Assembly: GCF_030866805.1 (NCBI RefSeq) | Contig: NZ_CP133019.1 | Location: forward strand, 2,728,001-2,792,000 | Length of the DNA: 64,000 nt | Source of the DNA: Microbacterium terrisoli | Lineage (GTDB): Bacteria; Actinomycetota; Actinomycetes; Actinomycetales; Microbacteriaceae | Direction: 5' to 3' | In this document: piece by piece, positions 9,317-18,169 of the stretch | Numbering within the stretch: the stretch's first letter is position 1 | How the letters are laid out: each line of letters starts with the position of its first letter | Program-made: the position numbers and the translations under genes | Notes under the pieces: generated by a model | Seen by the model: the letters and a program-made list of their open reading frames with translations, nothing else | Databases searched by the model: none | Told to the model about the DNA's origin: nothing

Positions 9317-11026
9317 TCAGACGATCTCGCCCCCGGCCACCGTCTCGGCGAGCATGTGCACACGCGGCAGGTGGTGTGCGCCGTAGAAGTCCGCCGACGC
9401 GAGGCGCGCAGCATCCTCGTCGGTCAGCGTGCCATGGGCGAGCACGGCCGCCACGGCCAGCGCGTGCATCCACCCACCGGCGAGGGTGCCCAGCTGCATG
9501 AGGTACGGCACGCTGACCGCGTAGGCGTCGCGGCCGGAGCCGAAGGCGAGCAGGTCCGCGGTGGCGCGACGGGATGCCTCGACGGCCCGTGCGACGCGTT
9601 CGGCTGTGCGGGCGGCCACGGGATGCTCGAGGCCGCGCAGTGTCTCCACGGTCGCCTCGATCTGCGCGAACAGCGCCTCGGCGGTCGCCCCGCCGTCGCG
9701 GATCACCTTGCGACCGACCAGGTCGTTGGACTGGATGGCGGTCGTGCCCTCGTAGATCGGCATGATGCGCGCGTCGCGGTAGTGCTGGGCGGCGCCGGTC
9801 TCTTCGATGAAGCCCATGCCGCCGTGCACCTGGAGGGCCTCGCTGGTGACGGTCACCGCATCTTCGGTCGTCCAGCCCTTCAGAATGGGCACGAAGAACT
9901 CGGCCAGTGCCGTCTGCTCTCGGTCGAACAGGTCGCCGACGTACACGCCCAGGGCGCGCATCGCGAAGATCTGGCTCTGCATCGACAGCAGCAGACGCCG
10001 CACGTCCGGGTGCTCGGCGATCGGGGTGCCCGCGGGGCGGTCCATGACGGCACCCTGCAGGCGCTGCGCGGCATAGGCTGCGGCCTGCTGGTAGGCGCGG
10101 TCGGCGATGCCGGTGGCTTGGAACCCCATGCCGGTGCGCGCGGAATTCATCATGACGAACATCCCGGCAAGTCCGCCGCCGACTTCGCCGACGAGGTAGC
10201 CGGTCGCATCCTCATAGGAGAGCACGCAGGTGGGGCTGCCGTGGATGCCGAGCTTGTGCTCGATCGCGACGGTCTCGATCGCGTTGCGCTCTCCCAGCGT
10301 GCCGTCCTCGTTCACGAGCAGACGCGGGGCGACGAACAGCGACAGGCCCTTCGCGCCGGCCGGAGCGTCGGGAGTGCGCGCGAGCACGAGATGCACGATG
10401 TTCTCGGCGATGTCGTGGTCACCCCACGTGATGAAGATCTTCTGCCCTTTGATCGACCAGGTGCCGTCGCCGCGCGGGGCCGCGACCGTGCGGATGGCGC
10501 CGAGGTCCGTGCCCGCGTCGGGTTCGGTGAGGTTCATCGTCCCGGTCCACTCCCCCGACACGAGCTTGCTCAGATACGTCTCGCGCAGAGCGTCGGATGC
10601 TGCAGCATCCAGCGCATGGATCTGCCCGGCAGTCAGCAGCCAGCACAGCGCGAACGCGGCGTTCGACCCGTTCCACAGCTCGCCCAGCCCCGCCCGGACC
10701 ACCCCCGGCAGACCGTCGCCGCCGGCTGAGACCGGCGCTTCGGCGGTGACCCAGCCCGCCTCGACGAACGCGCGGTACGCCTCGGCGTACCCGTCGGGCA
10801 GACGCACGGCGCCGTCGACGAGGCGCGCACCCTCGCGGTCGCCCACGGTCTGAAGAGGTGCGAGCACCGATGCGGCGAACTCGCCCGCGCCGCTGATGAT
10901 CTCCACGGCGTCATCGGCGGTCAGCTCGCCGCCGGTCGCGCGGGCGACCAGATCAAGACCGAACGCGTCGCGATACAGGAACGCGTAGTCGGCGACGGGG
11001 GGAACATAGGCGGTCTCGGCGGCCAT
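9317..11026 (-). CDS. Acyl-CoA dehydrogenase, long FadE/DmdC-like form
   Basis: 569 aa, longer than classical acyl-CoA dehydrogenases of about 380 aa because of an N-terminal segment and an extra C-terminal helical domain, as in FadE5/DmdC-type enzymes. The FAD signature region is present ([31 protein letters not shown]). The active-site segment near residue 430 has [20 protein letters not shown] followed by the catalytic glutamate in [18 protein letters not shown]. It should introduce a trans-2 double bond into an acyl-CoA using FAD. Chain length cannot be read from sequence. GAGGAG precedes the ATG. Confidence 0.9.
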   Translation of the reverse strand: MAAETAYVPPVADYAFLYRDAFGLDLVARATGGELTADDAVEIISGAGEFAASVLAPLQTVGDREGARLVDGAVRLPDGYAEAYRAFVEAGWVTAEAPVSAGGDGLPGVVRAGLGELWNGSNAAFALCWLLTAGQIHALDAAASDALRETYLSKLVSGEWTGTMNLTEPDAGTDLGAIRTVAAPRGDGTWSIKGQKIFITWGDHDIAENIVHLVLARTPDAPAGAKGLSLFVAPRLLVNEDGTLGERNAIETVAIEHKLGIHGSPTCVLSYEDATGYLVGEVGGGLAGMFVMMNSARTGMGFQATGIADRAYQQAAAYAAQRLQGAVMDRPAGTPIAEHPDVRRLLLSMQSQIFAMRALGVYVGDLFDREQTALAEFFVPILKGWTTEDAVTVTSEALQVHGGMGFIEETGAAQHYRDARIMPIYEGTTAIQSNDLVGRKVIRDGGATAEALFAQIEATVETLRGLEHPVAARTAERVARAVEASRRATADLLAFGSGRDAYAVSVPYLMQLGTLAGGWMHALAVAAVLAHGTLTDEDAARLASADFYGAHHLPRVHMLAETVAGGEIV

Positions 11027-11151
11027 GGCGGACTCCTCAGGTATGGGACTGCGCGCCAGTCTACGCGAGACTCAGTGTCAGGTACGGAAATCTGCCGTGT
11101 GAGAGGCGGCATCCCGCCTCTGCGCGGCTGACGACGACGGCGCGCGGCGAG

Positions 11152-11157
11152 TACGCT
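11152..11157 (+). promoter_or_regulatory. Leaderless -10 box of the aminotransferase gene
   Basis: TACGCT ends 6 nt before the GTG at 11164; CTGACG at 11128-11133 is a possible -35 with an 18-bp spacer. No Shine-Dalgarno sequence is present, in keeping with a leaderless mRNA. Confidence 0.6.
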
Positions 11158-11163
11158 GGACGC

Positions 11164-12381
11164 GTGACCGAACGCGCACCCCTGTCCCGCAAGTACTCGC
11201 TCTCAAGAAAACTCAGTGCCATCGCCGAGTCCGCGACGCTGAAGGTGGACGCGAAGGCCAAGGCTCTCAAAGCCGAAGGCAAGCCCGTCATCTCGTATGC
11301 CGCCGGCGAGCCCGACTTCGCGACCCCGCAGTTCGTCGTGGATGCCGCAGCCGACGCGCTGCGCGACCCCAAGAACTTCCGCTACACGCCCGCGGCCGGC
11401 CTGCCCGAACTGCGCGCGGCGATCGCCGCCAAGACGCTGCGCGATTCGGGCCTTGCCGTCGACGCCTCTCAGATCATCGTCACCAACGGCGGCAAGCAGG
11501 CCGTTTACCAGGCCTTCCAGGCCGTCGTGAACCCCGGCGACGAGGTGCTGCTGCCGGCGCCGTACTGGACGACCTATCCCGAGGCGATCCGCCTGGCCGA
11601 CGGCGTCCCGGTCGAGGTGTTCGCCGGTGCCGACCAGGACTACAAGGTCACCGTCGACCAGCTCGAGGCCGCGCGCACCGAGCGCACCACCGCGCTGGTG
11701 TTCGTCTCGCCATCCAACCCGACCGGCTCGGTGTACACCCGCGACGAGACGCGCGCGATCGGCGAGTGGGCCCTCGAGCACGGAATCTGGGTGATCTCCG
11801 ATGAGATCTACCAGAACCTCACCTATGACGGGGTGGCCGCCACCTCGATCGTGGAGGCCGCCCCTGACGTGGCCGCACAGACGATCCTGGTCAACGGCGT
11901 CGCCAAGACCTACGCGATGACCGGGTGGCGTCTGGGGTGGATGGTCGGTCCGCGCGAGGCCATCAAGCTCGCCGGCAACCTGCAGTCGCACCTGTGCAGC
12001 AACGTGAACAACATCGCCCAGCGCGCCGCGATCGCGGCCCTGACCGGACCGCAGGACGAGCCGGAGCAGTTCCGCCAGGCGTTCGACCGGCGTCGTCGGC
12101 TGATCGTGGCCGAGCTGTCGAAGATCGACGGGTTCACCGTGCCGACACCGCACGGAGCGTTCTATGTGTACCCCGACGTGCGGGGAGTGCTCGGCCGCAC
12201 GTGGGCGGGCAAGACCCCGACAACCTCGCTCGAGCTGGCCGATCTCATCCTCGAGAAGGCCGAGGTCGCCGTCGTCCCCGGTGAGGCCTTCGGCCCCAGC
12301 GGGTACCTGCGCCTGTCGTATGCGCTGGGCGACGACCAGCTGCTGGAGGGCGTGCAGCGCCTGCAGAAGCTGTTCGCCTAG
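11164..12381 (+). CDS. aspC: PLP-dependent aminotransferase, aspartate aminotransferase type
   Basis: 405 aa, class I/II fold. Conserved elements are the N-terminal [28 protein letters not shown], the PYWTTYPE substrate loop, SPSNPTG, and [14 protein letters not shown]. The PLP lysine lies in [19 protein letters not shown], followed by the C-terminal arginine region [17 protein letters not shown]. It most likely transfers amino groups between aspartate and 2-oxoglutarate. Related aromatic or prephenate aminotransferases share these motifs, so specificity is not certain. Monocistronic from a leaderless GTG start, converging on murB. Confidence 0.88.
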   Translation: MTERAPLSRKYSLSRKLSAIAESATLKVDAKAKALKAEGKPVISYAAGEPDFATPQFVVDAAADALRDPKNFRYTPAAGLPELRAAIAAKTLRDSGLAVDASQIIVTNGGKQAVYQAFQAVVNPGDEVLLPAPYWTTYPEAIRLADGVPVEVFAGADQDYKVTVDQLEAARTERTTALVFVSPSNPTGSVYTRDETRAIGEWALEHGIWVISDEIYQNLTYDGVAATSIVEAAPDVAAQTILVNGVAKTYAMTGWRLGWMVGPREAIKLAGNLQSHLCSNVNNIAQRAAIAALTGPQDEPEQFRQAFDRRRRLIVAELSKIDGFTVPTPHGAFYVYPDVRGVLGRTWAGKTPTTSLELADLILEKAEVAVVPGEAFGPSGYLRLSYALGDDQLLEGVQRLQKLFA

Positions 12382-12415
12382 TCCGCGGCGCCGCTGCCGC
12401 CGCGCGAGGCGACTG

Positions 12416-13552
12416 CTACAGTTCGACGCCGACCAGTACCGGCTCGGGCTGCAGCAGCAGGCCGAACTCACTGTGCACGCGGATGCGGATGTACCGCGCG
12501 AGTTCGGCGAGCTCGGCAGCCGACGCGCCACCACGGTTGGTGAGGGCCAGGGCGTGCTTGGTCGACAATCCCGCCCGCGACCGCGGCAGGCGGAACCCCT
12601 TGCGGAATCCGGAGTGCTCGATCAGCCAGGCCGCGCTGATCTTCACATCCGGCTCGGGTGCGGCCGGCGTCGGCGCCAGCCCCGCGTACTGGTCCAGGGG
12701 GATCACGCGCGTGTGCTGGACCTCGGGTGCCACCGGCCACCGCGGGCACTCGGGCGGCAGTGTGCGGGCGAAGGATGCCGGGACCACCGCGTTCTGGAAG
12801 AACGAACCGGCGCTGTGCGTGTCGGGATCGGCGTCGTCGAGCACCATGCCCTTGCGGGCGCGCACGGCCAGGATCGTCTCGCGGATCTGCGCGAGCGTCA
12901 CGGCATCGCCCGGTTCCAGGCCCAGCGCGGTGCGCAGCTGGACTCCCGGCACCGGCGTCGCCGCGCCGTTGCGCACGGCCAGTTCGAGGGTGAGAGAGAC
13001 GATCACCGCCGGCCGCCGGGGCTCGCTGCCGTAGTGGTGCTTGAGCACCGAGGTGCGAAAGCCCAGCTCCAGCTCGGCGGCGGGCACGCGCGAGACCTCG
13101 CCGGTCGCTTCATCCAGCAGTTCGACCTCGACGAGGGTCTGCACGATCTCCTGTCCGTAGGCACCGACGTTCTGCACGGGTGCAGCCCCCGCACTGCCGG
13201 GGATGCCCGAGAGCGCCTCGATGCCCGCCAGCCCGTGGGCCACGGCGTAGGCGACGACGTCGTCCCAGTCGTGGCCGGCTTGGATCCGCAGCCGCACGTG
13301 GCCGTCGCGGGGCGAGGGCAGAGGCTGGATGCCGCGGGTCATGATGTGCACGACGGTGCCGTCGACCGGCTCATCGCCGACGAACAGGTTCGACCCGCCA
13401 CCGAGGGCGAGCCACTCCTGACCGCTGTCCCACGCAGCGCGCACGGCCACGACGAGCTCATCGGCGGTGCGCGCCTCGACCAGATGCGCGGGAGTGCCGC
13501 CGGTGTGCAGCGTCGTCAGTCGCGCGAGGGGGATCGGATCGATCTCGGTCAT
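12416..13552 (-). CDS. murB: UDP-N-acetylmuramate dehydrogenase
   Basis: 378 aa. FAD/NADPH enzyme that reduces UDP-GlcNAc-enolpyruvate to UDP-MurNAc for peptidoglycan synthesis. The FAD-binding LALGGGSNLFVGDE is near residue 50. Also visible are SGIPGSAGAAPVQNVGAYGQ, the proton-donor serine region SAGSFFQNAVV, and the C-terminal GLSTKHALALTNRGGASA. The length fits actinobacterial MurB. The start at 13552 is 10 nt after the stop of the upstream MaoC gene, giving an operon MaoC-MaoC-murB, a linkage also common in other actinobacteria. An upstream in-frame start at 13615 would overlap that gene and is less likely. Confidence 0.95.
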   Translation of the reverse strand: MTEIDPIPLARLTTLHTGGTPAHLVEARTADELVVAVRAAWDSGQEWLALGGGSNLFVGDEPVDGTVVHIMTRGIQPLPSPRDGHVRLRIQAGHDWDDVVAYAVAHGLAGIEALSGIPGSAGAAPVQNVGAYGQEIVQTLVEVELLDEATGEVSRVPAAELELGFRTSVLKHHYGSEPRRPAVIVSLTLELAVRNGAATPVPGVQLRTALGLEPGDAVTLAQIRETILAVRARKGMVLDDADPDTHSAGSFFQNAVVPASFARTLPPECPRWPVAPEVQHTRVIPLDQYAGLAPTPAAPEPDVKISAAWLIEHSGFRKGFRLPRSRAGLSTKHALALTNRGGASAAELAELARYIRIRVHSEFGLLLQPEPVLVGVEL

Positions 13553-13562
13553 CTCGCAGCGC

Positions 13563-13967
13563 TCACGCCAGGCGCACACGCACCTGGGCCTTGCCCAGGA
13601 CCGTGGTGTCGGCACAGGTGACGGTCAGATCCACGCGCGCGGCGTCGCCCTCGACGACGGCGACCTTGGCGACCACCGTGACATCCGCCCCGTTCTCGGG
13701 ATCGACCACGACCGGACGGGTGAACCGCACGCCGTATTCGAGGATGCGACCGGCATCGCCCAGCCACGGCACGAGCGTCTCGATCGACAGGCCCATGGTC
13801 AGCATCCCGTGCGCGAGCACGCCGGGAAGCCCCACGCGGGCGGCGACGTCGTCGCGATAGTGAATGGGGTTGAAGTCGCCGGATGCCCCGGCATAGCGCA
13901 CGAGGTCTTCGCGCGTGAGGTGCACGGTGCGCTCGGCGACCACATCGCCCACGGTCGGCTCGCTCAC
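13563..13967 (-). CDS. MaoC-like (R)-specific enoyl/hydroxyacyl dehydratase subunit
   Basis: 134 aa hotdog-fold protein. The catalytic hydratase-2 motif is intact: YAGASGDFNPIHYRDDVAA has the Asp and His dyad, followed by VGLPGVLAHGMLTMG. It resembles HadB of mycobacteria, which pairs with a partner lacking the dyad to dehydrate hydroxyacyl thioesters. It overlaps the upstream partner by an ATGA junction. With no sign of mycolic acids here, its substrate is probably an ordinary fatty or branched acyl thioester; this is inference. Confidence 0.85.
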   Translation of the reverse strand: MSEPTVGDVVAERTVHLTREDLVRYAGASGDFNPIHYRDDVAARVGLPGVLAHGMLTMGLSIETLVPWLGDAGRILEYGVRFTRPVVVDPENGADVTVVAKVAVVEGDAARVDLTVTCADTTVLGKAQVRVRLA

Positions 13968-14410
13968 TCGTCCCCCCCGATCAGCAGCACCGAGGTCGCG
14001 GTGACCACATGGTCACCCGCGGCATCCGTGATCTCTGCGACGCTGGTGACCATCGCACCCTTGCCGATCGCGCGTACACCGGTGATCGAGAGCTGGGCGG
14101 TCAGCTCGTCGCCGGCGACGATCGGGCGCGTGTAGGCGAAGCGCTGCTCGGCGTGGATCGTGCGCTCCAACGCGATGCCTGAGTCCGGTTCGGACAGCAG
14201 CTGCTGCAGCGTGCGGTCCTGGACGACCATCGCGAAAGTGGGCGGTGCGACCACGTCGGCGTAGCCGAGGGCGCGCGCGGCGTCGGGATCGGTGTGCTGG
14301 GGATCGGTGGCGAAGACGGCGCGGGCGAATTCCCGCACCTTCTCGCGGCCCACCAGATAGGGCGCGGTCGGCGCGAACGCGCGGCCGACGAGTTCGGGGT
14401 TCACTGGCAC
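13964..14410 (-). CDS. MaoC N-terminal-type dehydratase partner (HadA/HadC-like)
   Basis: 148 aa. Hotdog-fold protein beginning with the family pattern VGRAFAPTAPYLVGREKVRE, then AVFATDPQHTDPDAARALG, ADVVAPPTFAMV and the C-terminal half THAEQRF-like segment (residues 85-100). It lacks the complete Asp/His pair of its downstream neighbour, as expected for the substrate-binding subunit of a heterodimer. The junction is ATGA, so the two chains are probably made in equal amounts. A GTG start directly follows a leaderless -10 box. Confidence 0.8.
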   Translation of the reverse strand: MPVNPELVGRAFAPTAPYLVGREKVREFARAVFATDPQHTDPDAARALGYADVVAPPTFAMVVQDRTLQQLLSEPDSGIALERTIHAEQRFAYTRPIVAGDELTAQLSITGVRAIGKGAMVTSVAEITDAAGDHVVTATSVLLIGGDE

Positions 14411-14416
14411 CCGATA

Positions 14417-14422
14417 AGTCTA
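14417..14422 (-). promoter_or_regulatory. Leaderless -10 box of the MaoC-MaoC-murB operon
   Basis: On the minus strand TAGACT ends 6 nt before the GTG at 14410. The TAG of this box is also the stop codon of the upstream TauE/SafE gene, so the promoter is embedded in the end of that gene. Confidence 0.6.
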
Positions 14423-15232
14423 TCGGGGGGCGGCGGAGCCCTCCCTGCCGGCGTCGGGGCTGCGCAGCGCCTTCAGTGCCATCTGCACCGCGATGAACAC
14501 GACGAACAGCGCGAACAGCACGTTGCCGGCCAGCGGGTCGATGAGCGAGGCGAGCCAGGCACCCAGCGCCGTCGTCGTGCAGGCGGCCACGCCGATGCAC
14601 GCCGCCGCCGGCAGGTCGACGTTGCGACGACGCAGGTTGCCGAATGTGCCCGACACGGCGGTGGGGATCATCATCAGCAGCGACGTGCCCTTGGCGACGA
14701 GGTCGCTGGCGCCGAAGCCCAGCATGAGGGTCGGGACGATGATGACGCCGCCGCCCACACCCAGAAGCCCGGACAGGAGGCCGGTGACCAAGCCCGTCGC
14801 GATCAGGCCCAACGTGCTCCACACGGTCAGGACCAGGTGCGCTCCGCGCGACGGGATCACGAAGAACAGTCCCACGATCACGACCGCCAGGAACACGACG
14901 AACGCCCAGCGCAGCACGTTCACCGGCAGCCGCGCCAGCAGCCACGTGCCGAACTGCGCGCCCACGACCGCGGCCGCCGCGAGGATCAGAGCCGGGATCC
15001 AGGCCACCGAGCCGCGAGCGGCATAGCTGATGACGCCGACCGTCGCGATCGGCACGATCGCCGCCAACGAGGTGCCGGCGGCAAGGCGATGCTCGAACCG
15101 GGCCACGATCGTCAGCAGCGGAACGATGACCGTGCCGCCGCCCACCCCGAACAGACCCGACAGGAGCCCCGCACCGAGGCCGATGCCGATGAACAGAACG
15201 TACGATCGGGCGGTGCGTTCTGTCTTCTCCAT
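14420..15232 (-). CDS. TauE/SafE (TSUP) family membrane permease
   Basis: 270 aa, about eight hydrophobic segments in two homologous halves. Each half has the glycine-rich family motif: GLLSGLFGVGGGTVIVPLLT near residue 20 and GLLSGLLGVGGGVIIVPTLM near residue 150. TSUP proteins move sulfite, organosulfonates or other small anions; the substrate cannot be read here. On the minus strand TAAGCT lies 9 nt before the ATG, so its leader is absent or a few nt long. It reads into the MaoC/murB operon. Confidence 0.85.
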   Translation of the reverse strand: MEKTERTARSYVLFIGIGLGAGLLSGLFGVGGGTVIVPLLTIVARFEHRLAAGTSLAAIVPIATVGVISYAARGSVAWIPALILAAAAVVGAQFGTWLLARLPVNVLRWAFVVFLAVVIVGLFFVIPSRGAHLVLTVWSTLGLIATGLVTGLLSGLLGVGGGVIIVPTLMLGFGASDLVAKGTSLLMMIPTAVSGTFGNLRRRNVDLPAAACIGVAACTTTALGAWLASLIDPLAGNVLFALFVVFIAVQMALKALRSPDAGREGSAAPR

Positions 15233-15244
15233 GGCCTGATGAGC

Positions 15245-16492
15245 TTACCGGCCGGCGGTCTCCGGCTGCGTGCATGTGACCTGCGCGGCCGTGGAGCCTG
15301 AAATATTCTCCGGCAGGTCGACCCTGTCGACGGGGGCGGCCGTCGGCGCAGGGGTCGGACCCGACGAGCCGGTGACCGTGCCCTTCACCTCCACGCCGTA
15401 GGCGGAGCTCGCCTTGCCGGTCAGGTTCAGCGCCCTGTTCTCCTTCAACGCGGTGAACAGCACATCGGCCGAGGAGGTCACGGGCAGTACACGCGAGGTG
15501 TCGGCCGGGTCGTACCTGGTGGGGTACTGCACGAACACGATGTCCCTGTAGGGCACGGATTTCACGGCCATCGCGATCTGCACCATGTGGGTGGGGTTGG
15601 CCAGGTTCTGGTCGAGCACGAGCTGCTTCGCAGAGACCTGCTGCAGCGCGGTCGTCGCCAACGCGAACAGCTTGCCCGGGTCGCCCAGCACGCCGCCGGA
15701 TTGCAGCTTGCGCACCAGCGAAGACATGAACTGCTGCTGGTTGGAGATGCGGCCGAGGTCCGACCCGTCGCCGATGCCGTGCCGGATGCGCAGGAACTGC
15801 AGCGCCTGCGCCCCCTTGAGGGTGTGTTCGCCCTTGCTCAGGTGCAGTCCCGTATTGCGGTCGTTGATGGCGCCGGCCACGCAGACGTTCACACCGCCGA
15901 TCGCGTCGGACATGTGGATCACGCCGGTCCAGCGGATCGCCGCAGCGAATTGGATGTCGACGCCCGTCAGCTGCTGGATCGTGAGCGCCGTGCAGGCCAG
16001 TCCCCCGTAGCTGTACGAGACGTTGAGCATCTGCTGGCTCATCGCCGAGAAGCGTCCGCCGTCCGGCGACGGGCACGACGGGATGGCCACCAGCATGTCG
16101 CGCGGGAACGAGACGACGGTGACCCGCCGCGGCTTGTCACCGATGTGCACGAGCATTGTGACGTCGTTGCGCTCGCCGCCGTCGTCGTGCCTGCATCGTG
16201 GGAACAGCTTCAGATCCTGTCCCTGGCACGAGTCGGTGCCGACCACCAGCAGGTTCACGCCGCCCTCGATCTCGCCGATGTCGGGCGGGACCTCGTGCGT
16301 GGTCTCCAGTGTGACTGCGTTGTCGGCGATGGTGGTCGAGGCCGACCACAGGGCGAAGACCCCCGTGCCCGCGATGCTCAGCGCGATCACGGCGAGCACC
16401 ACGCCGACGACGATCGCGATCTGGGCCAGAGGGCTCTGCGTGTGATGGCGCCCATGCTGGGCCAGGGGTGCGCGCGGGGGCCTCGGGCTCAT
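15245..16492 (-). CDS. LytR-CpsA-Psr (LCP) family cell-wall glycopolymer ligase
   Basis: 415 aa. A short cytoplasmic N-terminus and one membrane helix (about residues 25-50, IAIVVGVVLAVIALSIAGTG) are followed by the extracellular LCP domain. Conserved segments include NLLVVGTDSCQGQD, the arginine-containing VTVVSFPRDMLVAIP, GVDIQFAAAIRW, DRNTGLHLSKGEHTLKG and LRIRHGIGDGSDLGRISNQQ. LCP enzymes attach teichoic-acid-like or other polymers to peptidoglycan. The C-terminal 60 residues are low-complexity Ser/Thr/Pro/Ala. The start at 16492 has GAGAGGAG about 7 nt upstream; a GTG at 16510 is possible. Confidence 0.9.
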   Translation of the reverse strand: MSPRPPRAPLAQHGRHHTQSPLAQIAIVVGVVLAVIALSIAGTGVFALWSASTTIADNAVTLETTHEVPPDIGEIEGGVNLLVVGTDSCQGQDLKLFPRCRHDDGGERNDVTMLVHIGDKPRRVTVVSFPRDMLVAIPSCPSPDGGRFSAMSQQMLNVSYSYGGLACTALTIQQLTGVDIQFAAAIRWTGVIHMSDAIGGVNVCVAGAINDRNTGLHLSKGEHTLKGAQALQFLRIRHGIGDGSDLGRISNQQQFMSSLVRKLQSGGVLGDPGKLFALATTALQQVSAKQLVLDQNLANPTHMVQIAMAVKSVPYRDIVFVQYPTRYDPADTSRVLPVTSSADVLFTALKENRALNLTGKASSAYGVEVKGTVTGSSGPTPAPTAAPVDRVDLPENISGSTAAQVTCTQPETAGR

Positions 16493-16532
16493 GCTCGGGC
16501 TCCTCTCCACGCGTGCGTGCCAAAACGGTGTC

Positions 16533-16556
16533 CACGGGCGACGGCGTGCGCCCGTG
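16533..16556 (-). terminator. Hairpin downstream of the iron permease gene
   Basis: CACGGGCG (16533-16540) pairs with CGCCCGTG (16549-16556) around an 8-nt loop, between the permease stop and the LCP start. It may end the iron-transport transcript. It would also lie in the leader of the LCP mRNA if that starts near 16564. Confidence 0.5.
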
Positions 16557-16570
16557 CCCGGACTCTGCAG

Positions 16571-16576
16571 ATTCTA
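16571..16576 (-). promoter_or_regulatory. Candidate -10 box of the LCP gene
   Basis: The minus strand reads TAGAAT, a good -10 hexamer, about 80 nt upstream of the LCP start. The -35 region (GTCAGC) is weak. Confidence 0.4.
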
Positions 16577-16618
16577 AGGGATGCCGTCTGCAAGCTGACT
16601 CGGAGCCGAAGCGGGCCC

Positions 16619-18169
16619 TCAGCGCACGTGGCGCAGCGTGCGGCGCACGATCAGCCACACCGGGATCGAACCCAGGATGACCAGCACCAGCGCGTACGGC
16701 GCCGCCGCCGTGAAGTCCAGGGACTGGCCGTTGGTGGTCGCCCACAGCCCGGTGGCCAGGGTCTGCGTGTTGAACGGCAGCAGCATCAGGGTCGCGGTGA
16801 GCTCTTTGCTCGCATCCAGCCCGACCAGCAGCGCGCCGGTGGCGATGCCCGGCAGCGCGAGCGGCAGCGAGACCCGGCGCAGTCGCTGCCAGGCGCGGTG
16901 GCCGAGGGATGCCGCAGCCTCGTCGTAGCGGACGAAGGCCGCCTGCAGGCCGACCTGCTGATTGGACACCGCCAGGGGCAGGAACATCACGACGTAGGCG
17001 ATGATCAGCAGCACCGCCGTCTTGTACAGGCCCGGCACGAGCCGGGTTGCCAGGAACACCAGTGCCAGGGCCAGCACCGCGTTCGGGATCGCATGCGCCA
17101 ACCACACCGACCTCTCGGCCACGTGCGACCACGGCGAGGGTCTGCGGCTGACCCACCACGCCACCGGCAGAGCCGCCGCGGTGGCCAGAAGGCCCGCACC
17201 CGCGCCGTACAGCAGCGTCACACCGCCCGACGCGGCCACCTGCGACCAGTCGACGAACACGTCACGGTGCGTCATGACCAATCCGCGGAGGGTCATGAAC
17301 ACCGTCGGCCCGATGGCCGCCAGCGGCACCAGCAGCGCCAGCACCAGCACCGGCCCCCGCGCCCGCCCGAGGCGAGCGCGCGTGGGAGTGCGCACGCTCT
17401 GCCGACCCACGCTCAGCGGCACCGGCCTGCCCGAGACCATGCGTCCGGCCAGCAGCATCAGCACGGCGAGCGAGACCAGCAGCACCGACAGCGACCGGGC
17501 CGATGCGTAGTCGCCGTAGTCGAGCATCTCGGCCATGATCGTCGTGGTCAGAGTCCGCTGGCGCAGCTGCACCATCGCGCCGTATTCGCTGAGCACGTGC
17601 AGCGCGATGATCAGCAGGCTCCCCGCGATCGCCACGCGCAGCTGCGGCAGCGTGACGCGGAAGAAGACCGCGCTCGGCTGCGCACGCAGGCTGCGCGCCG
17701 CCTCTTCCTGAGCAGGATCGATGTTGCGCACCGCGACCACACAGGCCAAGAAGACGTACGGGTACAGTGTCAGCGCCATCACGACCGTGGCACCGGTGAA
17801 CGAGGTGACGATGTCGAGGCGGGGCGCATACACGAGGTTCATCGAATACACGGCGTACGCGCTGACGAAGCCGGGCACCGCCAGCGGCAGAGCGAACAGC
17901 ACCGTCAGGGTGCGTCGCAGCGGCACCGTGGTGCGCACCACCAGCAGGGCCGTGGCCACCCCCAGCACCAGGCACACCGCACACACGGCCACGGTCAGGC
18001 CGACCGTGCGCACGATGTCGGGAATCGTCGTCGGGTAGGTGAACAGCATCCCGATCTCGTGCGGCGAGAAGCCGGCGATGAACAGGTACGCAAGCGGCAG
18101 CAGCGACAGCACGGCGACGGCTGCCGCCGCCGTGCCGAGAGCGACCCGGCCGCCGTGCAGACGTGACAT
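16619..18169 (-). CDS. Iron(III) ABC transporter permease, FbpB/HitB type
   Basis: 516 aa with about twelve membrane helices in two permease halves, typical of fused ferric-iron permeases. Each half carries an EAA-type loop: IDPAQEEAARSLRAQPSAVF near residue 175 and RYDEAAASLGHRAWQRLRRV near residue 415. It overlaps the upstream binding-protein stop as TGATG, so translation is coupled. Start chosen at MSRLHGGRVALGT; longer in-frame extensions run into the binding-protein gene and are spurious. It belongs to the operon ATPase, binding protein, permease. Confidence 0.92.
   Translation of the reverse strand: MSRLHGGRVALGTAAAAVAVLSLLPLAYLFIAGFSPHEIGMLFTYPTTIPDIVRTVGLTVAVCAVCLVLGVATALLVVRTTVPLRRTLTVLFALPLAVPGFVSAYAVYSMNLVYAPRLDIVTSFTGATVVMALTLYPYVFLACVVAVRNIDPAQEEAARSLRAQPSAVFFRVTLPQLRVAIAGSLLIIALHVLSEYGAMVQLRQRTLTTTIMAEMLDYGDYASARSLSVLLVSLAVLMLLAGRMVSGRPVPLSVGRQSVRTPTRARLGRARGPVLVLALLVPLAAIGPTVFMTLRGLVMTHRDVFVDWSQVAASGGVTLLYGAGAGLLATAAALPVAWWVSRRPSPWSHVAERSVWLAHAIPNAVLALALVFLATRLVPGLYKTAVLLIIAYVVMFLPLAVSNQQVGLQAAFVRYDEAAASLGHRAWQRLRRVSLPLALPGIATGALLVGLDASKELTATLMLLPFNTQTLATGLWATTNGQSLDFTAAAPYALVLVILGSIPVWLIVRRTLRHVR

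Noticed and set aside
8027..10729. 900-codon plus-strand open frame
   Set aside because: Antisense to the lipoprotein and acyl-CoA dehydrogenase genes; no domain, ribosome site or plausible composition.
13553..13615. N-terminal extension of murB
   Set aside because: It would overlap the MaoC gene, is Arg/Cys/Trp-rich unlike MurB, and ATG 13552 fits the family start.
15587..18166. 859-codon plus-strand open frame
   Set aside because: Antisense to the LCP ligase and iron permease; low-complexity Arg/Gln/His product.
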